This document shows, piece after piece, positions 27,120 to 35,701 of a DNA stretch of 64,000 nt (within the stretch, counting starts at the first letter, position 1; each line of letters begins with the position of its first letter). The stretch comes from Bacteroidota bacterium. Its GTDB lineage: Bacteria > Bacteroidota > Bacteroidia > Cytophagales > Cytophagaceae. A program made the position numbers and the translations under genes. Location: assembly GCA_023391415.1 (NCBI GenBank), contig JAEWAY010000012.1, forward strand, positions 62,001-126,000, given 5' to 3'. The notes beneath the pieces were generated by a model. The model ran no database searches and was not told where the DNA came from. It saw only the letters and a list, made by a program, of their open reading frames with translations.

Positions 27120-27389
27120 CTATTTTCTGATATTAAGCTTCGCGATAATCGCTCTGTATCGGTCAATTTCAGTCTTATGAAGATAATCTAAAAGTCTTCT
27201 TCTCTTTCCTACTAGCTTAAGCAGACCAAGACGAGTTGAATAATCCTTTTTGTTACTCTTCAGATGCTCAGTCAGATGAATGATTCTGTGAGTGAATAAA
27301 GCGATTTGAGATTCAGCGGAACCAGTGTCGTTTGCAGATTTTCCGTTTCCTTTAAAAATTTCTTCCTTAATTTCTTTCGTTAAATACAT
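27120..27389 (-). CDS. rpsO: 30S ribosomal protein S15
   Basis: 89 residues with the S15 signature: 'NDTGSAESQIALFTHRIIHLTEHLKSNKKDYSTRLGLL', then 'LVGKRRRLLDYL'. It binds the 16S rRNA central domain early in 30S assembly. The promoter matches the Bacteroidetes consensus and the gene is followed by pnp. Confidence 0.98.
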   Translation of the reverse strand: MYLTKEIKEEIFKGNGKSANDTGSAESQIALFTHRIIHLTEHLKSNKKDYSTRLGLLKLVGKRRRLLDYLHKTEIDRYRAIIAKLNIRK

Positions 27390-27433
27390 TTCAGTATCCG
27401 GTATTATAATTATAATTTTCTTATATCAAGGTG

Positions 27434-27464
27434 CAAAAATAAAAATTCTATTCATTATAGACAA
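27434..27464 (-). promoter_or_regulatory. Bacteroidetes-type promoter for rpsO
   Basis: On the minus strand CTTG lies around 27462-27465, followed by a 20-base spacer and TATTTTTG (27441-27434). The rpsO start is about 45 bases downstream. Confidence 0.6.
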
Positions 27465-27470
27465 GTTATT

Positions 27471-28904
27471 TTATTCTTTATTTGTATTTTTAAATAATTT
27501 CTTAAGCTTCCCCCAGACAACGATATAAAAATCAGTCTCGAGTATCCGGGAGTCTTTACTTGCCTGGCGCAGGAAAAATAAGCCTATCGGTAATAAGACG
27601 ATATTGCCCAGCCACATTCCCAGCATCACATCGGATACTCCTTCTTTCGCCCATTTTTCACCGATCATGGTTGCCACATAGTAGATGATAAAGAAAATAA
27701 TGGATATGATCACAGGTAACCCGAATCCGCCTTTTTTTATGATCGCTCCGAGTGGCGCTCCTATCAGAAACATAATGAAAACGGCGCAGGCCTGCGTGTA
27801 TTTTTTAAGTTTTTCAGACTCGAAAGAGCGTATTTCCCTGGATATGTGATGGAGGCGCTCGCGGTTTCCGGTCAGGTACGCTTTTATGCCGCGGGCGTTG
27901 TTGGCGGCTCGGTTGTATATGGCGACGGGGGCGATATCGGTTTCCGCTATGGTCACGGAATCAGTATTATATGGAAGTGTACGGGGAGGGACGCTATCAT
28001 GGGGAATAAGCGTATAAGAATAGAATGTGCCGATATTGGAGTTTATGTTACTGATATTCTCCGCCCTCGTGACGCGCATGGAGTCCAGGTCTTTTTCCAG
28101 TTCATGCACCCTCTTCATAACCTTGTTGCCGGCAAAGAGCTGAGTTGGCGTCGAGCTCAGGCTGAAAGAGGCGAGACTGAATACCAGCTTGCTTTTGTTG
28201 AATGAGTTCCGGATAAATTCCTGAGGCGTGTTTTTACCGACGTCTTCAATATTTTCGGTAAAGCTATTGCCTTTGAATAATTCCAGTACCAGATACTGGT
28301 CATGATTGATCATATACATGGTGCCGGAATCCGCCAGTATGACTTCCGTATTGCCGTTGTTGCCATTATGATTGTAGATCATCACATTTTCCAGCGTTTT
28401 TCCGTCTTCATGCTTCTTGCCGATTTTTACACTATATCCGGGAAGGCCATTATAAAACATGCCTTCCTTGAAATCAAGGGAAGGTTTTTTCTGGCGGATA
28501 TCGTACAGTAGGCTGTACGCTTTTAGATTCACATCCGGTACGATGTCATTGCTGAAGTAAAAAGAAGCGATGGTTAGCAAAAACGCCACGACGCTGGTTG
28601 GCAACAATACTCTCAGAAGCGATATGCCCGAGCCTTTTACAGCTGTAAGTTCAAAATGTTCTCCAAGATTGCCATACGTCATAAGAGACGATAGCAATAC
28701 GGATAATGGCAATGAAATCGGAATCATGTGGATGCTGAAGTAAAAAATCAGTTCCGCGTACACCTCCATGCCAATACCTTTTCCTACAAAGTCATCCAGA
28801 TATTTTAGGAGGTACTGAGTCAGGAAAATAAAAACGACGACTATAAAAGTAAGAGTAAACGGACCCGCGAAAGCACTTAAAATTAACTTGTCAATTTTTT
28901 TCAT
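27471..28904 (-). CDS. LptF/LptG family LPS export permease
   Basis: A 477-residue inner-membrane protein of the YjgP/YjgQ family. It has three N-terminal helices ('LSAFAGPFTLTFIVVVFIFLTQYLLKYLDDFVGKG' and onward), a ~220-residue periplasmic beta-jellyroll, and three C-terminal helices from about residue 370 ('ACAVFIMFLIGAPLGAIIKKGGFG'). It works with LptB and LptC to lift LPS from the inner membrane. An upstream in-frame ATG would add 16 residues, but it falls on the -33 promoter element, so MKKIDKLIL at 28904 is the start. The other half of the permease pair is not in this window; LptE is at 38372. Confidence 0.9.
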   Translation of the reverse strand: MKKIDKLILSAFAGPFTLTFIVVVFIFLTQYLLKYLDDFVGKGIGMEVYAELIFYFSIHMIPISLPLSVLLSSLMTYGNLGEHFELTAVKGSGISLLRVLLPTSVVAFLLTIASFYFSNDIVPDVNLKAYSLLYDIRQKKPSLDFKEGMFYNGLPGYSVKIGKKHEDGKTLENVMIYNHNGNNGNTEVILADSGTMYMINHDQYLVLELFKGNSFTENIEDVGKNTPQEFIRNSFNKSKLVFSLASFSLSSTPTQLFAGNKVMKRVHELEKDLDSMRVTRAENISNINSNIGTFYSYTLIPHDSVPPRTLPYNTDSVTIAETDIAPVAIYNRAANNARGIKAYLTGNRERLHHISREIRSFESEKLKKYTQACAVFIMFLIGAPLGAIIKKGGFGLPVIISIIFFIIYYVATMIGEKWAKEGVSDVMLGMWLGNIVLLPIGLFFLRQASKDSRILETDFYIVVWGKLKKLFKNTNKE

Positions 28905-28922
28905 TGCACTTAATAAGGTGGA

Positions 28923-28953
28923 CAAAGTTAAGGTGAAAGCGGTTATGAACAAA
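28923..28953 (-). promoter_or_regulatory. Bacteroidetes-type promoter for the LptF/G gene
   Basis: On the minus strand TTTG (28953-28950), 19 bases, then TAACTTTG (28930-28923), a perfect consensus match. The ATG at 28904 is 18 bases further on. This excludes the upstream ATG at 28952 as a start. Confidence 0.75.
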
Positions 28954-29029
28954 TTAATTTATGAAACACTTTAGTCACCTTTCAGTTCAAACGGGGATAA
29001 AATCAATAATATTTGGGGTCAATTGTTCG

Positions 29030-29057
29030 TTTGGCCAGTGTAATATTTATATCTTTA
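29030..29057 (+). promoter_or_regulatory. Candidate promoter for the 29085 gene
   Basis: TTTG (29030-29033), a 16-base spacer, then TATCTTTA (29050-29057), about 27 bases before the ATG. The spacer is shorter than usual. Confidence 0.4.
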
Positions 29058-29084
29058 CTTTAGGCTAAACAGGTAAAAAACGGA

Positions 29085-29786
29085 ATGAAAAAAATAGCGT
29101 TATTGGGAATATGCTCATTAGTATTCTGGACAGTGAAAGCGCAGAATACACCCGAGCGGCAGAGTGAGTCGGAACAGCCCAAAGTGGTGATATATTCCGC
29201 GGAAGCGTCGGATAAAAGCGCTCCCTTTGAGCCGGTTTATCTGGTGAAGTTAAATCTTATATCCGCGTTGTCCGGAGATATGGGGCTTTCCTGCGAACGA
29301 AAACTGAACGAACGTTTTAGCGCGGAAGCGGGCCTGGGAGTTACGGTACGTAATTTTTCACAGGGAATGATTGTCGACTTTTTTGAGTTTGAGGATGGAA
29401 TGAACTATCCTACGATCTCCAGAGAGTATAAGCTAGGTCCAAGCTTTATCGCCGGTCTGAAATATTATCCAAACGGAGCTATCGACGAATTCTTTTTTGG
29501 CCCGGAAGTGCGTTACAGACGTTATAACTCGGAAGCGAAGCTCAAGGGGGCGTTAGGCACCCATGAAGAATATAGCAGCTTGTTGGATTTTAAGATAAAC
29601 TTTGGCTATATCAATTTTATAGAAGACAATATCTTTATCGAATATAACGCGGGTCTTGGAATTCGGAGCAGGAATCAGCAGTTTCTCAGCTTCGAGGATG
29701 GTAGCTCCCAAACCATCCTTGACAAAGAGAACGTCTTCGCTCCCATTATCAGTTTTGGTTTAAAAATCGGCTTTGTAGCGAATTAA
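29085..29786 (+). CDS. Secreted outer-membrane beta-barrel-like protein
   Basis: 233 residues with a signal peptide (residues ~1-19, cleaved after VKAQ). Alternating amphipathic strands follow, such as 'VYLVKLNLISALSGDMGLSCERKLNERFSAEAGLGVTV', 'FIAGLKYYPNGAIDEFFFGPEVRYRRY', 'IFIEYNAGLGIRSRN' and the terminal 'PIISFGLKIGFVAN'. The pattern matches the small DUF3575/OmpA-like 8- to 10-stranded barrels of Bacteroidota. No specific ligand is suggested. It is a single gene with its own candidate promoter. Confidence 0.7.
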   Translation: MKKIALLGICSLVFWTVKAQNTPERQSESEQPKVVIYSAEASDKSAPFEPVYLVKLNLISALSGDMGLSCERKLNERFSAEAGLGVTVRNFSQGMIVDFFEFEDGMNYPTISREYKLGPSFIAGLKYYPNGAIDEFFFGPEVRYRRYNSEAKLKGALGTHEEYSSLLDFKINFGYINFIEDNIFIEYNAGLGIRSRNQQFLSFEDGSSQTILDKENVFAPIISFGLKIGFVAN

Positions 29787-29828
29787 GCGCGCGAAGGCGA
29801 TTTTTAAACATCTTCCTCTATTCCTTAT

Positions 29829-31883
29829 TTAGTTATCCTTCCCCGTATTATAAACCGGTAGCCGATGAACCGGAGTCCATGGAGAGTCGCCTCGCTGGAA
29901 GAATAGTTCCTCTCCGGATTTTTTCCAGGCGTCGTACATGATAGCCAGGCGGATTTGACCATTTTTACTTATAAGTCCAAATTTGTCTTTTATCCTTACG
30001 ATACAATATCGCTCGTCAAAAGTTTCTACTCCATCGTACTTAAAATCAATTACCTGTTCGCCCGCCAAATTGTAAAATCCCCATTTTTTACCATTATAGA
30101 CGGGTATTCGTTCTTTATTAGTCGCGCCAACGGAGTCCAACGCTTTTTTATTTAGCGGATTACCCCGTTCATCAAACAGATGATACCCTTTTTTTTCTTT
30201 GATCGCGTATATACGCTCTCCCGAGTAAAAGGCGTATTTGTATTCCGGCTTGACAATCTCCTGCCCTTTGGAACTGATCAGGCCATATTTGCCGTCTTTG
30301 CGGATAATGGCTGGCCATTCAGGCGCTGTGGTATCCTTATCATGATAAGACATAAAATCATAGACAGGCTCCGCGATGGAGCCGCCATCAGTCTTACAGA
30401 TTCCATAACGGTCATTTTTGCGTACTTTTAGTAATCCGGTTCCAGCCTGATGTATTTCCTGATATTCATTTTTTAGAATAACCTTGCCTTCAGGCCTTAC
30501 AAGCCCTATCCCATCCGCGGTAGTAGTCTTAAACGCCAGAAGTCTGGTAATCCAGAAGTAGTCAATATCCGAATACTGAATCGGGATTTTTAGAGCGCCT
30601 TTCGTATCGCATACTCCTTTCAGCCCGTTCCGGGTTACAATGGCGTAATCATGGTCGAAAGCTGAGGCCTCGGAAAAGCTTCCTGGCAAAAGCTTTCTTT
30701 CCCCTACCTCCCAGAATCGCGTTTCTTTATCGGTCAGGACACGGATTATGGCGCCCGAATCGTTAAAAACCTTTCTGAACGCGGGAGATATGATCTGACC
30801 GGATAAATCGGCTATTTTTTCTAAATCGGCACTATCGGTTTGTTCTGTAAGAATATACAAAGGATGATGTTCGTGTTGATAAACCGATTGGTATTGGAAA
30901 GGAATAATGACTTTTCCGCGGGTATCTATTACTCCGTATAAGCCATTTTGGACGACAATCGCCTGTTTTTGAACAAAAGGCTTCGCCATGTCATACCGGG
31001 TCGCCATGTGTATTTTGCCGAGGAGGTTGATGTAGCCGTATTTATCGCCCTGGCGATAGGGAAACAAACCATCGCCATAAGGGCCAATCTCATCATGAAC
31101 AGGATCTATGATGGTGACGCCTCTGTTGTCCATCAGACCATATTTATTGTCTTTGATAAGAACAAGGTGCGCGGGAGAAGCCATATATATGGAGTCATAG
31201 TCTGGATTTCGCAAAACTTTTCCTTCATTGGAAAACATGCCCCATTTTCCGTCCAGCTTATATAAAAGCAACCCGCGACTTACTTTTTTAATATTGCTTA
31301 TCCGGGGTTCGACCATGTAGCGGCCATTGACATGATTGATGATCCCAAACAATCCGTTGGCGTCTTTTACCATCGACGCGTTGTCGGATAGTGGTCGCGC
31401 GATTTCGAATTGAGTATTTCCGACCTGCCTGCCGGTTTCTACATTAAACAAGGCCCATCCGTCATTTTTCATCGCCCAGGCGAATTCACTATATTCTATG
31501 GGGAGGATTTCATCAAAGCGAAAACTGATGACTACTCGGCCCTTATGATCCATCAACCCCCAAAGGCCGTTTTCTTTGAACCAGGCTTTATCGCCGCTAA
31601 AGCTGGTTATAGCCTGGTACTTGTATGGAACAATGACGTTGCCTCTACAGTCGATGACACCATAGGAATCCCCTTTTCGTACGATAGCCTTATTTTCCGA
31701 GAAAGGAGAAACCCGCGTATAAAAAGGCTCGATTTCCCATTGGCCCATTAGATTCGCGAAACCCCATAATCGCTTTTTCGCGTCATATCGGGGTAGCAAC
31801 TCATCGGGACAATAGCCGTATTGAGCATGGATAGCGGTAGCGCACAGAAGCGCGAACAGGAAAGAACTGATTAATTTTTTCAT
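29829..31883 (-). CDS. Secreted WG-repeat protein
   Basis: A 684-residue protein; the start at 31883 gives the signal peptide MKKLISSFLFALLCATAIHA. The remainder consists of about a dozen WG-type beta repeats with the pattern 'YG(V/L)(I/M)(D/N)..G.(V/I)I.P.Y(Q/D)': for example 'SYGVIDCRGNVIVPYKYQ', 'LWGLMDHKGRVVISFRFDE', 'LYGVIDTRGKVIIPFQYQ' and 'KYGLISSKGQEIVKPEYKY'. WG repeats form propeller- or solenoid-like binding surfaces; no enzyme domain is visible. It begins 5 bases after the glycosylase gene stop, so it is translationally linked to the SpmAB-Mpg operon. Confidence 0.85.
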   Translation of the reverse strand: MKKLISSFLFALLCATAIHAQYGYCPDELLPRYDAKKRLWGFANLMGQWEIEPFYTRVSPFSENKAIVRKGDSYGVIDCRGNVIVPYKYQAITSFSGDKAWFKENGLWGLMDHKGRVVISFRFDEILPIEYSEFAWAMKNDGWALFNVETGRQVGNTQFEIARPLSDNASMVKDANGLFGIINHVNGRYMVEPRISNIKKVSRGLLLYKLDGKWGMFSNEGKVLRNPDYDSIYMASPAHLVLIKDNKYGLMDNRGVTIIDPVHDEIGPYGDGLFPYRQGDKYGYINLLGKIHMATRYDMAKPFVQKQAIVVQNGLYGVIDTRGKVIIPFQYQSVYQHEHHPLYILTEQTDSADLEKIADLSGQIISPAFRKVFNDSGAIIRVLTDKETRFWEVGERKLLPGSFSEASAFDHDYAIVTRNGLKGVCDTKGALKIPIQYSDIDYFWITRLLAFKTTTADGIGLVRPEGKVILKNEYQEIHQAGTGLLKVRKNDRYGICKTDGGSIAEPVYDFMSYHDKDTTAPEWPAIIRKDGKYGLISSKGQEIVKPEYKYAFYSGERIYAIKEKKGYHLFDERGNPLNKKALDSVGATNKERIPVYNGKKWGFYNLAGEQVIDFKYDGVETFDERYCIVRIKDKFGLISKNGQIRLAIMYDAWKKSGEELFFQRGDSPWTPVHRLPVYNTGKDN

Positions 31884-31888
31884 TGGTA

Positions 31889-32488
31889 TTATTGAGCCCT
31901 GCTTGTCCAGGGATTGTCTTTGATTCTGAATCGTAAAGGTTTTTCCGCCCACTCCCGCGCGTACGCGACGCCTACCCGGGGAGTCTTAATAATCTGGCAT
32001 CCTGAGTACCGGATTCCGGTTTCTTCCAGCCATATCGTATCACCTAGCAGGTCGAGCGCGTTATGCTTTTTATGAATGCCAAGCGCCATGGAAAGGGAAC
32101 CAGGTCCCGAGGTAAGGCTATAATCTTCCCGGGCTTTCTTTCTGCGGGTCGCCATGATTTCTTGTCCCGCTATAGGCTCGACGGCTCTTATCAGAATAGC
32201 GTGGGGAATTTCAGCCTTATTGGTAACTATGTTGAACAGATAGTGAATGCCATAACAAAGATATACGTAGGAAAATCCTCCCGGTCCAAAAAAAACTTCG
32301 GTTCGAGGAGTCCTCCGGTTGGCATAGGCGTGCGACGCCTTGTCCTGGGGCGCCATATAGGCTTCTGTTTCTACAATGATACCCGCGGTATATTGTCCGT
32401 CGATATGGGTACACAACTTCTTTCCGAGAAGATCGGTCGATATCTTCACTACGTCTTCCCGTTCATAAAAGGATCTGTCCAGTTTCAA
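31889..32488 (-). CDS. 3-methyladenine DNA glycosylase (AAG/MPG family)
   Basis: A 199-residue base-excision repair enzyme that removes alkylated purines. Motifs: 'LLGKKLCTHIDG', the catalytic GIIVETEAYMAPQDKASHA, 'GGFSYVYLCYGIHYLFNIVT' and 'TSGPGSLSMALGI'. There is no ATG at the right place. A TTG at 32488 gives LKLDRSFYERE, the usual start position for this family, 8 bases after the SpmAB stop. The longer ATG frame from 32566 would run 70 bases into SpmAB and add unrelated residues. It is the middle gene of a three-gene packed series. Confidence 0.88.
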   Translation of the reverse strand: MKLDRSFYEREDVVKISTDLLGKKLCTHIDGQYTAGIIVETEAYMAPQDKASHAYANRRTPRTEVFFGPGGFSYVYLCYGIHYLFNIVTNKAEIPHAILIRAVEPIAGQEIMATRRKKAREDYSLTSGPGSLSMALGIHKKHNALDLLGDTIWLEETGIRYSGCQIIKTPRVGVAYAREWAEKPLRFRIKDNPWTSRAQ

Positions 32489-32496
32489 AACAATGA

Positions 32497-33807
32497 TCAG
32501 GTAAAGAAAATAAAAGCGACAATGACGCCGACCACTACTCCCGCTATATCCGCTATCAGAGCGCAAGGCACGGTATAGCGAGTCTTTTTCACCGCCACGG
32601 CTCCATAGTAAACAGCGATTACATAAAAAGTAGTTTCAGTCGCGCCCTGTAAAGTAGCGGATAAATTTCCGATAAAGGAATCCGCGCCGTATGTTTTCAT
32701 GGCGTCGACCATGAGACCTCTGGCTCCGCTACCCGATAAGGGCTTCATGATAGCCACAGGCAGAGCTTCTACAAATTTTGTATTGATGGACATATTGGAA
32801 CCGGTAGCGGCCAGCAGATAATTTATCCCTTCAAAGAAGCTCCGGATCAGGTCCATGGCCAGATCCATGGCCCCGGAAGCCCGAAATACACCTATGGCAA
32901 CAAGCATCGCGACAAGATATGGAATTATTTTGACCGCGACGTCGAAGCCTCCTTTGGCGCCTTCAATAAAGGATTCAAAGATGTTGATACGCTTCTTTAG
33001 AGCCAGCAATATAAAGGTCATGATGATCGAAAAAATGACGCTATTGCCCAGAAGGCTGCTTATCTGTCCGATTTTTTCTTGTGGAAGATTGGAGAAATAC
33101 CAGATCAGTAATAGGATAAGTGATACGGCTCCCAATAAATATGTTAAAACAACGGGCTTAAACAGGTTTATCTTCTGATAAGCCGCGACCGCGATCAGAC
33201 CGGCCAGGGTCGAGCAAAATGTAGTGATCAGGATGGGAATAAATACTTCGGAAGGGTTTGAGGAACCATTGGCCGCGCGGATCGCCATGATGCTTACCGG
33301 GATTATCGTCAGACCGGACGCGTTCAGAACGAGGAACATGATTTGGGCGTTGGACGCGGTATCCGGTTTGGGATTGATCGACTGTAGTTCATTCATCGCT
33401 TTGAGACCCAGAGGAGTAGCGGCATTGTCCAAGCCGAGCATATTGGCGGAAAAATTCATAAGTATACTGCCCATAGCGGGATGATCTTTAGGAATTTCCG
33501 GAAATAGTGTCCTGAAAAAGGGCTGCACAAGTTTCGAAAGAACGTTTATGGCTCCGCCGTCTTCTCCAATTTTCATCAAGCCGAGCCATAAAGCCATAGC
33601 GCCTATGAGACCAAGCGAAATAGTGACACTGGTGGTGGCCATGTCAAAGGTACTTTGCACCATGGCGCTGAAAATATTCAGGTCGCTCGCGCCAAACTCC
33701 CAGCCAAACTGAATAAGATAGTCGCGAAATATGTAACCAAGCACTTTTATCAGCGCCATTATGAAAGCTATTACAAAAAACGCGATCCAGATATAATTAA
33801 GAGCCAT
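32497..33807 (-). CDS. Nucleoside-recognition (Gate) domain protein, SpmA-SpmB fusion
   Basis: A 436-residue membrane protein with two Gate domains. The N-terminal half resembles SpmA ('IGAMALWLGLMKIGEDGGAINVLSKLVQPFFRTLFPEIPKD', 'NFSANMLGLDNAATPLGLKAM'). The C-terminal half (from ~residue 270) resembles SpmB ('GAKGGFDVAVKIIPYLVAMLVAIGVFRASGAMD', 'SGSGARGLMVDAMK'). In Bacillus these are separate spore-maturation genes; in non-sporulating Bacteroidota they are usually fused and the transported substrate is unknown. It heads the operon with the glycosylase and WG-repeat genes. Confidence 0.88.
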   Translation of the reverse strand: MALNYIWIAFFVIAFIMALIKVLGYIFRDYLIQFGWEFGASDLNIFSAMVQSTFDMATTSVTISLGLIGAMALWLGLMKIGEDGGAINVLSKLVQPFFRTLFPEIPKDHPAMGSILMNFSANMLGLDNAATPLGLKAMNELQSINPKPDTASNAQIMFLVLNASGLTIIPVSIMAIRAANGSSNPSEVFIPILITTFCSTLAGLIAVAAYQKINLFKPVVLTYLLGAVSLILLLIWYFSNLPQEKIGQISSLLGNSVIFSIIMTFILLALKKRINIFESFIEGAKGGFDVAVKIIPYLVAMLVAIGVFRASGAMDLAMDLIRSFFEGINYLLAATGSNMSINTKFVEALPVAIMKPLSGSGARGLMVDAMKTYGADSFIGNLSATLQGATETTFYVIAVYYGAVAVKKTRYTVPCALIADIAGVVVGVIVAFIFFT

Positions 33808-33907
33808 ATCGAAAAAAATTTAGGCGAATTTACATAATAATAACGGACAAAATATTTAAACCGAGACCCGAATCTTTAGTTAGTACTTATAATCGTCGCG
33901 AAGAAGA

Positions 33908-35572
33908 ATGAAAAGAACAGGTTATTTTTATTTGCTGATAGGTCTGATTGGGCTTGCCTGTTGTGATTTTAGCGCGCCTCCGGAAGAAAGGAAAAAAAGC
34001 GGCCGTAAATTGATTAACAATCTTTTGAATCGACAATTCGAAACAGAATATCTCGATAGCTCCGATGTGGATTTTTTTTTGCAAAATCATCCCTCCTATC
34101 AACCTTACGCTGTGAAAATGCGCAAATTTTATTCAAGAAGGGATTATCAGCTCGCCTGGTCGGAAGATGGAGAGTATGTGCCACAGGCGAGTATGTTTCT
34201 TAATATGCTTCGTAACGCGCACAACGATGGTATGAGTCCCCATGTTTTTAATATTCAGGAAATTGAAAACTCCATGAATATTTCCGATAGTCGACACAAG
34301 GATAGTCTTATACGGAAAAAGGTGGACATGGAACTTTCCGGCGCGTATTTTAAATACAGCAGAAAATTGTGGAAAGGCCTTGTCGATCCTCAGGAAGAGG
34401 GTTTGGACTGGTTTGTCAGCCGCAAAAAGATTAAATATGGAAAAACGCTCGACTCCATTCTGGTCAGTGACCGCGATAATCCTTTTGAGCACTTTATGCC
34501 GGTCCATGATGAGTATCTCGCTTTAAAAAATGAATTGGTAAAGTATCACGACATTAAAAAACAGGAAACCTGGCCGCGACTTGATTCTCTTCGTCTGGTA
34601 TCGCTTGTTTCAGGGGATACGTCCGGGCAGATCTTTTTGTTAAAGAAAAAACTCGCGCTTACCGGAGATTTTCCGGACAATAGTATTGATTCGGTATATG
34701 ATAGCGGATTAAGCGATGGGATACGGCGGTTCCAGCTCCGAAACGGGCTTGCTCCTACGGGAAAGCTTACCGCTTTGACAGCGCGAAAGCTATGCCTTCC
34801 CGTCGATCATACCATCAGGCAGATTCTGATCAATATGGAGCGTTGGCGCTGGGTTCCGGAAAAGATTGGAAAAAACTATCTTCTTGTAAATATTCCTGAG
34901 TTCAGGCTGAGAATTATAGAAGAAGACAAAGAGATGTATTCCATGAAAGTGATTGTTGGAAAATCTCTTTCTCATACGCCTGTATTTAATGATAAAATAG
35001 AATATGTGGTTTTCAATCCTTATTGGAATATACCGGAAAACATAGCGTTGACGGAACTGGTGCCCGCGCGGAGAAAAGATCCGGAAAGCTGGCGAAGACA
35101 AAATATTGAAATATATCAAAAGTATGATTTTGAACACCCTGTTTCCGCCGACGATATAAACTGGGATTCGGTAGATTACAATAAGTTTCCCTACCAATTG
35201 AGACAAAAGCCAGGAAAAAGCAACGCTCTTGGTAAATATAAATTTTTGTTTCCCAATAATTTCCATGTATATCTTCATGATACCCCAACTTCCTATTTGT
35301 TTGATAGGGAAACCAGAAGCTTTAGTCATGGTTGTATCCGGATCGAAGAACCTGAATGGCTCGCGAACTATCTGCTCGACAATGTGAGCGAAGAAGCGCT
35401 GAAAGCCGCTTTGATGAAAGAAAATCAATGGTTCAGAATCCGGGAGAAAAAACAACTTCCCGTGTACATATTATATTTTACCGCCTGGATGGATAAAGAT
35501 GGCCGGTTGCAACTTCGGGATGATATATATAACCATGATCAAAAACTGGCTTCTCTGCTTTTTACCAACTGA
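33908..35572 (+). CDS. L,D-transpeptidase of the LdtD/YcbB type (murein cross-linking)
   Basis: 554 residues. A lipoprotein-like N terminus (IGLIGLACCDF, Cys18 or Cys19) anchors it to the membrane. A scaffold domain (~45-230) precedes a peptidoglycan-binding domain (~240-297, 'DGIRRFQLRNGLAPTGKLTALTARKL') and the YkuD catalytic domain (~320-510). The active site is SHGCIRI with Cys476, with His457 in 'VYLHDTP' and 'NPYWNIPENIA' earlier. This arrangement is that of E. coli LdtD. It likely makes 3-3 cross-links in the periplasm. Divergent from the SpmAB gene. Confidence 0.9.
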   Translation: MKRTGYFYLLIGLIGLACCDFSAPPEERKKSGRKLINNLLNRQFETEYLDSSDVDFFLQNHPSYQPYAVKMRKFYSRRDYQLAWSEDGEYVPQASMFLNMLRNAHNDGMSPHVFNIQEIENSMNISDSRHKDSLIRKKVDMELSGAYFKYSRKLWKGLVDPQEEGLDWFVSRKKIKYGKTLDSILVSDRDNPFEHFMPVHDEYLALKNELVKYHDIKKQETWPRLDSLRLVSLVSGDTSGQIFLLKKKLALTGDFPDNSIDSVYDSGLSDGIRRFQLRNGLAPTGKLTALTARKLCLPVDHTIRQILINMERWRWVPEKIGKNYLLVNIPEFRLRIIEEDKEMYSMKVIVGKSLSHTPVFNDKIEYVVFNPYWNIPENIALTELVPARRKDPESWRRQNIEIYQKYDFEHPVSADDINWDSVDYNKFPYQLRQKPGKSNALGKYKFLFPNNFHVYLHDTPTSYLFDRETRSFSHGCIRIEEPEWLANYLLDNVSEEALKAALMKENQWFRIREKKQLPVYILYFTAWMDKDGRLQLRDDIYNHDQKLASLLFTN

Positions 35573-35701
35573 TTCATGCCTTTTACAATACCATTAAACT
35601 GCTTGTAGCTTACTTTATAATGTATATGAGTCGGTATTATTACTGCCAATATGTCATATGTTATAAAGGAATTTCCTATCTTCGCGTACTCTAATAGGAA
35701 A

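Noticed and set aside
29829..31883. WG-repeat gene as a DNA tandem repeat locus
   Set aside because: The repeats are visible only at the protein level and are too diverged in DNA to be a recombination-prone nucleotide repeat.
34790..35455. 221-codon frame antisense to the L,D-transpeptidase
   Set aside because: The sense gene has intact catalytic motifs; the antisense frame has no recognisable domain.
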